Source: Janthinobacterium sp051380735 (GTDB taxonomy: Bacteria; Pseudomonadota; Gammaproteobacteria; Burkholderiales; Burkholderiaceae_D). Taken from it: DNA of 64,000 nt. Within the stretch, counting starts at the first letter, position 1. Every line of letters begins with the position of its first letter. The notes beneath the pieces are model-generated. The model worked only from the letters and a program-made list of their open reading frames with translations. It was not told the DNA's origin and ran no database searches. Made by a program: the position numbers and the translations under genes. Where the stretch lies: the NCBI RefSeq assembly GCF_051380735.1, contig NZ_JBNYXQ010000002.1, positions 496,001 through 560,000 of the forward strand, given 5' to 3'. Positions 8,523 to 15,083 of this stretch are shown in pieces.

Positions 8523-8884
8523 ACCGAGCCACCGACGCTGCGCCCTGTCAGCAAATCAAAACCGAAGTCGCAATGATAGCCATCTCCGGGATAGTAAGTA
8601 CAGCTCACTTCGGCCCGTTGCCGCACCCGATAATCGCCGTCCGCTCCGCACGTATTGCGCAAGTCCGGACCCATGGCATCGAATAGCTGTTTTGCGGCTT
8701 TGCCTTCAATCCAGAAAGCGATGCGCTTGTCTTTGCTGGTCGGTGGTAAAGGATCAGCCAGCCCCCCACCGTAGATCAAATAGCGCCCTTTGACAGGCTG
8801 ATAAGAAAATATCCACTTGTGTGCCGTTTGAGCGGTGGCAACGCCGAGGACGAGGAAAGAGATAACAACGAAGATGCGCTTCAT
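8516..8884 (-). CDS. Exported small protein, possible immunity protein 1
   Basis: A 122-residue exported protein. I start it at the ATG at 8884 (MKRIFVVISFLVLGVATA signal peptide); the frame is open 14 codons further but enters the upstream gene. Mature motifs are GKAAKQLFDAMGPDL and DGYHCDFGFDLLTG, with paired cysteines as in its downstream paralogue. Only one base separates its ATG from the stop of the endopeptidase gene (TGA-C-ATG), so the two are co-translated. Predicted to be periplasmic. A role as cognate inhibitor of the endopeptidase is inferred from gene order and localisation only. Confidence 0.75.
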   Translation of the reverse strand: MKRIFVVISFLVLGVATAQTAHKWIFSYQPVKGRYLIYGGGLADPLPPTSKDKRIAFWIEGKAAKQLFDAMGPDLRNTCGADGDYRVRQRAEVSCTYYPGDGYHCDFGFDLLTGRSVGGSVC

Positions 8885-8885
8885 G

Positions 8886-9359
8886 TCACCCTCTCGGCGA
8901 TTTAATCGAGACATGAAAATGATCATCGTGTCGTATCAGTGGCCTGATCCGTGGGATCGTACGATCATTAAAATAAATAATCTCGATGTCGCTGAACTCA
9001 AAAAAAATGCTGATTAACTGAGCAGTCGCATCACGGTCATATTGTGCGTCAAACCTGGTCACGGCAATTTCTTTTCTATCTTTGCGCAGCAAGCGAACGT
9101 CGATATCACGCCCACTTCTGTGGCTGTTATGGCCGCTATATCTTACCCCACCGGCCAAGCTGATATTTCCAAAACCGATTTTCCGGCTATCGATACTTTG
9201 CCATTGACGTTCAACCATGAAGAGCAGGGAAAGCAACTGTGGATGAGCATACTGGCCGGCTCCCAGTGGTGGGGTGCCATAGGTGTAATAAGCTGCACCT
9301 TCAGGTAATTGTGGAAGGTTAAAGTAACCGCGCGAATCTTTGGGCTGCAGTTCCAGCAT
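8886..9359 (-). CDS. M74/MepA-like murein endopeptidase without signal peptide (possible secreted effector)
   Basis: A 157-residue protein with the LAS-type metallopeptidase signature of penicillin-insensitive murein endopeptidases: SGHNSHRSGRDIDVRLL gives His...Asp and IRHDDHFHVSI gives the HxH. It should cut peptide bridges in peptidoglycan. The normal enzyme (MepA, about 270 residues) has a signal peptide. This one is shorter and starts MLELQPKDSRG with no leader, preceded by AGGAGG. A cell-wall enzyme made in the cytoplasm and followed directly by two exported small proteins is the layout of antibacterial effector-immunity modules such as those of type VI secretion. No secretion gene lies in the window, so the delivery route is inferred. 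Confidence 0.8.
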   Translation of the reverse strand: MLELQPKDSRGYFNLPQLPEGAAYYTYGTPPLGAGQYAHPQLLSLLFMVERQWQSIDSRKIGFGNISLAGGVRYSGHNSHRSGRDIDVRLLRKDRKEIAVTRFDAQYDRDATAQLISIFFEFSDIEIIYFNDRTIPRIRPLIRHDDHFHVSIKSPRG

Positions 9360-9409
9360 GGTTCCTCCTGAAAAAGAGGTCAATATGTTCTGCAATTGTG
9401 CCGGTTTGC

Positions 9410-9541
9410 CTATCTAACGTATGACGAGAAATCAAAAGTGGCGTTGATGACTGCGTGACCGCTTGAGTTTTGCGCTCGGCGGCTTGCACATTGCGTTGTG
9501 AAGCCGGGCCGGTCCAGCAGATCAAAGCCGCAGTCGCAATA
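9410..9541 (-). pseudogene. Remnant of a third immunity-like paralogue
   Basis: Read on the minus strand from 9541, the sequence encodes YCDCGFDLLDRPGFTTQC. This matches the C-terminal YHCDFGFDLLTGRSVGGSVC of the exported protein at 8516-8884. There is no start, signal peptide or N-terminal half, and the frame wanders on to a stop at 9410. It sits just upstream of the endopeptidase gene, so it is best read as the decayed tail of an earlier gene of the same family at this locus. Confidence 0.6.
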
Positions 9542-9543
9542 TG

Positions 9544-9567
9544 ACAGGCAGCCCTTGGGCTGCCTGT
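9544..9567 (-). terminator. Hairpin downstream of the DUF819 gene
   Basis: A perfect 11-bp inverted repeat (ACAGGCAGCCC / GGGCTGCCTGT) with a 2-nt spacer lies 22 bp past the stop of the DUF819 gene. There is no clear U-tract on either strand, so termination is plausible but not assured. Confidence 0.5.
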
Positions 9568-9588
9568 GGAATAAGTCACGCGCCAAGG

Positions 9589-10836
9589 TCAGGCGGCCAT
9601 CGCGCGCAGTATCAGGCCCGTGATATAGGCGCCGTAGGTGCCCAGCGCGTAGCCGAGCACGGCCAGCAGTACGCCTACCGGCGCCAGTGCCGGATGGAAG
9701 GCGCTGGCGATCACGGGGGCCGATGCGGCGCCGCCGATATTGGCTTGCGAGCCCACCGCCATAAAGAACAAAGGCGCGCGGATCAGTTTGGCGACCAGCA
9801 GCATCAGGCCGCCGTGGACGGCGATCCAGATCAGGCCCAGCAGGAACAGGAAAGGCTTGTCGAGCAGGGCTTTCAAGTCCATGTGCATGCCGATGGTGGC
9901 TACCAGCACGTACAGCATGGCCGAACCGATGGTCGAGGCACCGGCGCCTTCCAGGCTGCGCGCCCGGGTAAAGCTCAGCAGCAGGCCGAAGGTGGTGGCG
10001 AACACCACGATCCAGAAAAAGTTCGAGGTCAGGCTGTAATCCTGCAAGCGCCATTCAGCGGGCAGGGTAGTGATCCAGGCAATGGTGGGGCTGGCCATGA
10101 AGTGCGACAGCCCGGTCACGCCCAGGCCCACGCCGAGGATGATCATCACATCGGTCAGGGTGGCGATGCGCGCGTGCTGGGCGCGGTAGCTTTCAATGCT
10201 GTCCTTGAGTGCATTGATGGCGGACAGGTCGGCGCCCGTCCAGCGGTCAAAGGCGCCGGCACGGCCGGCCAGGAACAGCAGCACGGCAGTCCAGACATTG
10301 GCCACCAGCACATCGACGGCGACAAACTGGCCGAACAGGGTGGCGTCTACCTCGAACACTTCTTTCATCGCCGCCTGGTTGGCGCCGCCGCCTATCCACG
10401 AGCCGGCCACGGTGGTCATGCCGCGCCAGGTGTCGCCGGCCACCGTTTCCGGGTGAATCAAACGCATGGCTTCGAACGATACCAGGGCGCCCAACATCAC
10501 GCCCAGCGTGCCGGTCAGAAACATGATAATGGCTTTGGGTCCCAGGCGGATGATGCCACCGAAATCGATGGCCACGCACAGCAGTACCAGCGCGCTGGGC
10601 AGCAGGTAGTCGCGCGCCATGGCATACAGGCCAGAGGCGTTGCCGTCGATAATGCCGAAGGTGTTGAGCAGCGCCGGTATCAGGTAGCACATCAGCAGCG
10701 ACGGCACATAGGCATAGAATTTTTTCCAGAAGCCTGAGGTGCGCGAGGCAGACCAGAATACGGGCCCCAGGGTCATGGCAAGCAGGCCGAGGACAACGGC
10801 GTCGTTGGTGATCAGGGCTGGTGTGGCAGGTGGCAT
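9589..10836 (-). CDS. DUF819 family integral membrane protein
   Basis: A 415-residue, strongly hydrophobic protein with roughly ten to twelve membrane segments. It has the DUF819 pattern: SWIGGGANQAAMKEVF in the middle and the related second-half element SQANIGGAASAPVIASAFHPAL, which suggests two inverted halves as in secondary carriers. The substrate is unknown. The start is taken at MPPATPALITND (10836); in-frame codons upstream are low-complexity and unlike a protein start. Single gene, followed by a hairpin. Confidence 0.85.
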   Translation of the reverse strand: MPPATPALITNDAVVLGLLAMTLGPVFWSASRTSGFWKKFYAYVPSLLMCYLIPALLNTFGIIDGNASGLYAMARDYLLPSALVLLCVAIDFGGIIRLGPKAIIMFLTGTLGVMLGALVSFEAMRLIHPETVAGDTWRGMTTVAGSWIGGGANQAAMKEVFEVDATLFGQFVAVDVLVANVWTAVLLFLAGRAGAFDRWTGADLSAINALKDSIESYRAQHARIATLTDVMIILGVGLGVTGLSHFMASPTIAWITTLPAEWRLQDYSLTSNFFWIVVFATTFGLLLSFTRARSLEGAGASTIGSAMLYVLVATIGMHMDLKALLDKPFLFLLGLIWIAVHGGLMLLVAKLIRAPLFFMAVGSQANIGGAASAPVIASAFHPALAPVGVLLAVLGYALGTYGAYITGLILRAMAA

Positions 10837-10968
10837 CGGCGATTCCGGTGGACGTGTCAGGGACGACCGGGATGCGGATAGCGGCCCCGGGCGTGGCTTG
10901 GCCGTATCGTATAACAATGTTGCTGCTGCTCTTATATTTTCAGGCCTGCCACCGCACTTGCAATGCAC

Positions 10969-12324
10969 TTACATGTAACGCGCCAGCAAAGCCCGTTCCA
11001 GCGCCCCGTCGAGCTCGATGCGCACGAAGTGTCCGCTGCCCGGCGCCACGCCGATGTCTTCACCGGCATCGTTCAGCATGCGCGCAATGGTGATATCGCG
11101 GTTGCCCGACGGATGCATAACCTCGATGCGGTCGCCGACGGCAAAGCGGTTTTTCACGTCGACTCTGGCCCAGCCTTTTTCCACTTTCAATACATCGCCC
11201 ACGTACTGGCTGCGGTCTGTCTCGGAGGCGCCGCGCATATAGTTCTGGTGAGTCTGCGTATGGTGGCGCTGGTAAAAACCGTCGGTGTAGCCGCGGTTGG
11301 CCAGCCCTTGCAATTGCCCCAGCAGAGAGATGTCGAACGGACGGCCGGCCACGGCGTCGTCGATTGCCTGGCGATACACTTGCGCGGTGCGCGCCGCGTA
11401 GTACAGCGACTTGGTGCGCCCTTCGACCTTCAGCGAGTCGACGCCGATTTTCACCAGGCGTTCGATATGCTCGACGGCGCGCAAGTCCTTCGAATTCATG
11501 ATGTAGGTGCCGTGCTCGTCTTCCAGGATCGGCATCAGCTGGCCCGGGCGCTGCGCTTCTTCGATCAGGTAGGGCTGGTCGGCCAGCGGGTGGCGCGGCT
11601 GCTGGTGCAGGGCGGAAAATCCATTCGCCTGTTCCAGTGCCTGTTCAAATTTCAGCGTTATCACCTGCATCGCGCCCAGGTCGCCGCTGGCATCCTCGCT
11701 GGCGTTTTTCACCTTGTAATCCCAGCGGCAGGAATTGGTGCAGGTGCCCTGGTTCGGATCGCGGTGATTGAAGTAGCCCGACAGCAGGCAACGTCCAGAA
11801 TAGGCGATGCACAGCGCGCCGTGGACGAATACTTCCAGTTCCATTTCCGGGCAGCGCTGGCGGATTTCCTCGATCTCGTCGAGCGACAGTTCGCGCGACA
11901 AAATCACGCGCGTCAGGCCCATGCGGTGCCAGAATTTCACATCAGCCCAGTTGACGGCATTGGCCTGCACCGACAGGTGCACGGGGACTTCCGGCCACTT
12001 GTCACGCACCATCATGATCAGGCCGGGGTCGGCCATGATCAACGCATCGGGGCGCATGGCGATCACCGGTTCCATATCGCGCAAATACGTTTTCAGCTTG
12101 GCGTTATGGGCGAAGATATTGCTGGCAACAAAAAACTGCTTGCCGCGCGCATGCGCGCCGTCGATACCTTCCTGCAGCGCCTGCAAGGTGGAAAAGTCGT
12201 TATTGCGCACGCGCAGGCTGTAGCGCGGCTGACCCGCGTAGACGGCGTCGGCGCCGTAATCGAAGGCGGCGTGCATCTTGTCCAGCGAGCCGGCAGGCAG
12301 GAGTAATTCGGGAGCGTGGCGCAT
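10969..12324 (-). CDS. trhP: Peptidase U32-family tRNA hydroxylation protein TrhP
   Basis: A 451-residue U32-family protein, close to the length of E. coli YegQ/TrhP (about 450), which is needed to make 5-hydroxyuridine at tRNA position 34. Seen here: the barrel start PELLLPAGSLDKMHAAFDYGADAVY, the family segment ELEVFVHGALCIAYSGRCLLSGY, and four cysteines in GRCLLS/GTCTNSCRWDY expected to bind an iron-sulfur cluster. The C-terminal beta domain (RFAVGDRIEVMHPSGN) is present. Despite the family name it is not expected to be a protease. Single gene. Confidence 0.88.
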   Translation of the reverse strand: MRHAPELLLPAGSLDKMHAAFDYGADAVYAGQPRYSLRVRNNDFSTLQALQEGIDGAHARGKQFFVASNIFAHNAKLKTYLRDMEPVIAMRPDALIMADPGLIMMVRDKWPEVPVHLSVQANAVNWADVKFWHRMGLTRVILSRELSLDEIEEIRQRCPEMELEVFVHGALCIAYSGRCLLSGYFNHRDPNQGTCTNSCRWDYKVKNASEDASGDLGAMQVITLKFEQALEQANGFSALHQQPRHPLADQPYLIEEAQRPGQLMPILEDEHGTYIMNSKDLRAVEHIERLVKIGVDSLKVEGRTKSLYYAARTAQVYRQAIDDAVAGRPFDISLLGQLQGLANRGYTDGFYQRHHTQTHQNYMRGASETDRSQYVGDVLKVEKGWARVDVKNRFAVGDRIEVMHPSGNRDITIARMLNDAGEDIGVAPGSGHFVRIELDGALERALLARYM

Positions 12325-12440
12325 GGTGGAATCGGCAAAGCCGACGATTGTAGGCCGGTGCCGGCGTCAGTGCTTTGCCTTGGATCAATGAATTGCTATT
12401 GCATTTCGTGGCCAGGAAGTGACAAGTGGTAAACGAAAGC

Positions 12441-12480
12441 TTGTGACAGCCTCAGTTTTAAATGATAATAGTTCTCATTT
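12441..12480 (+). promoter_or_regulatory. Promoter overlapped by a Fur box
   Basis: TTGTGA (12441-12446) and GATAAT (12464-12469) with a 17-bp spacer form a good sigma-70 promoter. The -10 is embedded in ATGATAATAGTTCTCATTT (12462-12480), a close match to the 19-bp Fur consensus. Iron-bound Fur should therefore block the sigma factor gene 18 bp downstream and release it when iron is short. Confidence 0.8.
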
Positions 12481-12498
12481 AATGGCGGAGGGTGTCGG

Positions 12499-12987
12499 GT
12501 GGAGGTCAGTTATGAGAGTCTGTATCGTGAGCACAACGGCTGGCTCAATGGCTGGCTGCGCGTGCGGCTAGGGCATTGCTCGCATCGCGCCGCCGATTTT
12601 GTGCAGGACACTTTCGTACGCCTTTTGCAGTCCGGTACCAAAGCTGCCGAGATCACGCAACCGAAATCTTACCTGGCCACTATTGCGCGCGGGCTGATGG
12701 TCGACCATTTCCGCCGCAGCGATCTGGAACAGGCTTACCTGGCCGAACTGGCGCTGATGCCCGAAGCGCTGCAGCCGTCACCTGAAGAGCGCGCCATCCT
12801 GCTGGAAACCTTGCTGGCCATCGACCGCATGCTGGCCGGGCTGGGGCCGAAAGTACGGCAGGCCTTTTTGCTGGCGCAGATCGACGGCCTTGACTATGCG
12901 ACCATTGCCCTGGAGCTTGATGTATCGGTCAGCAGCGTCAAACAATATATGCGCAAGGCAGTGCTGCAATGTCTGAAATGTCTTTAG
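12499..12987 (+). CDS. FecI-type ECF sigma factor
   Basis: A 162-residue extracytoplasmic-function sigma factor. Region 2 is visible as AADFVQDTFVRLL...QPKSYLATIARGLMVDHFRR, and region 4 as LLAQIDGLDYATIALELDVSVSSVKQYM. The GTG start at 12499 follows GGAGG at 7 bp. It sits behind a Fur box and overlaps a FecR gene by 19 bp, the standard iron-starvation regulator pair. It should direct RNA polymerase to the TonB receptor and protease genes downstream when the receptor signals through FecR. Confidence 0.9.
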   Translation: MEVSYESLYREHNGWLNGWLRVRLGHCSHRAADFVQDTFVRLLQSGTKAAEITQPKSYLATIARGLMVDHFRRSDLEQAYLAELALMPEALQPSPEERAILLETLLAIDRMLAGLGPKVRQAFLLAQIDGLDYATIALELDVSVSSVKQYMRKAVLQCLKCL

Positions 12988-13946
12988 TCCCGGCGGACGT
13001 CGACGAGCGGCACCTGGAAGCGGCGGCGGACTGGTTTGTGACGCTGGCCGAAGACGGCGGTGCCGATGCGCTGCGCCGCTGGCAGCTGTGGATTGACGCG
13101 GCGCCCGCGCATCAGCAGGCGTGGGCAAAAGTCGAGCGGCTGCAAAGCCTGCTTGCCGGTGCGCCCTTGCAGGCCGCCCATATTCTGCGTACGCCTGTGC
13201 ATGAATCGCGCAAAAGAAAACCTGAACGTCAATCACGGCGCCAGTTGATGGCTTGCATCGGCGTGGCCTTCACCACCGGCATGGGCTGGGCCTTGCTGCC
13301 GGCCGCACCCGAGCGCGCGCCGATACGCTGGCTGGCCAGCGCGCGCGGCGAGCGCCGCCTGGTGACCTTGCCGGACGGCGCTCGTGCCTGGCTCGGTTCC
13401 AACACACGCGTGGGCCTGGACTACGATGGTGACAAACGCACTATCTACCTGGCCCAGGGTGTGCTGCAGCTGACCACCGGCAGCGATGCGAAAAAGCGGC
13501 CCTTGCGTATTATTTCGCGCGATGGCGTGGTGCGGCCGCTGGGCACGCGTTTGACGATCAGCCAGTTTGCCGCGCATACCATGCTGACGGTGCAGCAGCA
13601 TGCGGCCCAGGTGCAAACGCCCGGCGGCCCGGTGGTGACGGTGAACGCCGGCCAGCGCGTGCGCTTTGCCAGCAGCGGCTGCGGCCGAGTACAGCGCTCG
13701 CCGGTGGCCGACGACGCCTGGACCAAAGGTTTGCTGATGGCGCTCGATACGCCACTGCCCGAGTTTGCGGCCCAGTTTGCCCTGCATTCGGGGCAGGCGG
13801 TCGAGGTGGCGCCGCTACTTGCCAGCCGCCGTGTTTCCGGAACCTACCAGATCGATGCGCCGGAAGTGTCGCTGCAAACGCTGGCCGAGGTGCTGGCGAT
13901 CCGCGCCGAACGCAGTGGGGCTGGCTGGCGATTGCGTCCCCGCTAA
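12969..13946 (+). CDS. FecR-family anti-sigma/sigma regulator
   Basis: A 325-residue inner-membrane regulator. The cytosolic N-terminus carries the DUF4880 pattern (AAADWFVTLAEDGG... RRWQLWIDAAPAHQQAWAKV). A single membrane segment lies near residues 95-110 (LMACIGVAFTTGMGWALLP), followed by the periplasmic FecR domain (RRLVTLPDGARAWLGSNTRVGLDYD) and a C-terminal STN-like tail (SLQTLAEVLAIRAE). It binds the sigma factor and relays occupancy of the receptor's N-terminal domain. An IS element is inserted directly after its stop codon, separating it from the receptor gene. Confidence 0.88.
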   Translation: MSEMSLVPADVDERHLEAAADWFVTLAEDGGADALRRWQLWIDAAPAHQQAWAKVERLQSLLAGAPLQAAHILRTPVHESRKRKPERQSRRQLMACIGVAFTTGMGWALLPAAPERAPIRWLASARGERRLVTLPDGARAWLGSNTRVGLDYDGDKRTIYLAQGVLQLTTGSDAKKRPLRIISRDGVVRPLGTRLTISQFAAHTMLTVQQHAAQVQTPGGPVVTVNAGQRVRFASSGCGRVQRSPVADDAWTKGLLMALDTPLPEFAAQFALHSGQAVEVAPLLASRRVSGTYQIDAPEVSLQTLAEVLAIRAERSGAGWRLRPR

Positions 13947-13955
13947 AATATTCTT
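13947..13955. repeat. Left target-site duplication of the IS
   Basis: AATATTCTT at 13947-13955 is repeated exactly at 15008-15016 on the other side of the insertion sequence. An 8-bp duplication, as usual for IS1595, plus one chance match, or a 9-bp duplication, explains this. It begins one base after the FecR stop codon. Confidence 0.8.
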
Positions 13956-15007
13956 GGCTATGTCACCATCAAGTGTGGAAAGGATCCCATGGTGGCTTTT
14001 AGCAAGCTTTCCGGGGACAAGATTCTCCTGGCGTCGAGTATCCACCGCCAGCCCAGATAACTGGGCAGATAGCGTGTTGCTACGCCATGAAATGGGCGCA
14101 GCCATCCGCGCAGGCGGCTGTGATACGCATTGACGTTTTGCACATGGATCGTGCCACGCACACGGATGCCGGCCCGTAAGTTCACTGCGGCGTGCATGAC
14201 GCCAATTTCCCGGGCAAACACGGGATACGCCGGATGGCCATCGCTGACCAGCAGAATCTCTCGGTCGATCACTGCGGGCAGGCAGGCATGCAATTTTGCC
14301 TTGCTGAGCTGGCCACGGCCGGCCACGAAATCAACGGTTTGCCCGGTGCGGTCGCGTGCCACCAGGATGCAGACATGTTCATTCGATATTCCGCGCTGGC
14401 GTGCTGTACCTCCACGCCGCCGTGCCGGACGGGTCAAGTGCCGCGATCCTTTCTGTGATTCAAGCAGATACATCTCATCGGCTTCGGCAATGCCGTGCAG
14501 GCAGCGCGGCCGGTCGTTTTTTGCCAGCGCAAGAAAACGATGGCGCCAGCGGAAGCTGGTGTTGCGATGGATCTGCAGTTGGTCGGCCGCCTTGCGCACG
14601 GAAAACGATTCGAGCAGGCAACTGGCGTAGGCCAGCCAGCGTGTCTTGTGGTGCAGATGCGCCAGCGGCGTGCCGCTCAAGGCATTGAATGTTTTCCGGC
14701 AGGACACGCAACGATAACGCTGCAAGCCATGGGCAGGGCCGTGCCGGTGGACACGCGTGGCGCCACAGGCCGGGCAATGCAGGTGTGCCAGCGCCGTCTG
14801 CTCGATCAGGGCGATGGCCGCATCCTGCCCGGTGCTGCCCTGCAACAGCGCGATGCCAGCCAGGCGCTGGCGCTGCGACAATTGCGAGAACTGTCCGATC
14901 AACGTGTGCCATTGAACTGCGTCCATGATCGTCTCCTGAAAGAAGAATTCTGATCAGTTAGACGTCGGCAATTTCAGATGGTTTCCACTCTTTTCGGTGA
15001 CATAGCC
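13956..15007 (-). mobile_element. IS1595-family insertion sequence (about 1.05 kb)
   Basis: Bounded by imperfect inverted repeats. The left end GGCTATGTCACC is matched by the reverse complement of the right end over 12 of 12 bases, then less well to about 22 of 26. It is flanked by the direct repeat AATATTCTT and contains a single transposase gene on the minus strand. The intact ends, intact transposase and exact duplication point to a fairly recent insertion. It falls between fecR and the receptor gene of the iron-responsive cluster. Confidence 0.85.
13958..14926 (-). CDS. IS1595-family transposase
   Basis: A 322-residue transposase. It has an N-terminal zinc ribbon (CPACGATRVHRHG... YRCVSCRKTF), a helix-turn-helix region (SVRKAADQLQIHRNTSFRWRHRF) and an ISXO2-like DDE domain with EADEMYLLESQKGSR, LLVSDGHPAYPVF and the later NVNAYHSRLRGWLRPFHGVATRYL. 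AGGAGA precedes the ATG. The stop codon lies inside the left terminal inverted repeat. No frameshift or internal stop is seen, so it may be active. Confidence 0.88.
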   Translation of the reverse strand: MDAVQWHTLIGQFSQLSQRQRLAGIALLQGSTGQDAAIALIEQTALAHLHCPACGATRVHRHGPAHGLQRYRCVSCRKTFNALSGTPLAHLHHKTRWLAYASCLLESFSVRKAADQLQIHRNTSFRWRHRFLALAKNDRPRCLHGIAEADEMYLLESQKGSRHLTRPARRRGGTARQRGISNEHVCILVARDRTGQTVDFVAGRGQLSKAKLHACLPAVIDREILLVSDGHPAYPVFAREIGVMHAAVNLRAGIRVRGTIHVQNVNAYHSRLRGWLRPFHGVATRYLPSYLGWRWILDARRILSPESLLKATMGSFPHLMVT

Positions 15008-15016
15008 AATATTCTT
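15008..15016. repeat. Right target-site duplication of the IS
   Basis: Exact copy of AATATTCTT found left of the IS. It leaves 67 bp to the receptor start; before insertion, fecR and the receptor gene were about 76 bp apart. Confidence 0.8.
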
Positions 15017-15083
15017 TGCCAGCGACTGTACTTTTTCGCTGCTGCTACGGCCTACAGATAAGCCCATTATTTGTAGACGAAAA

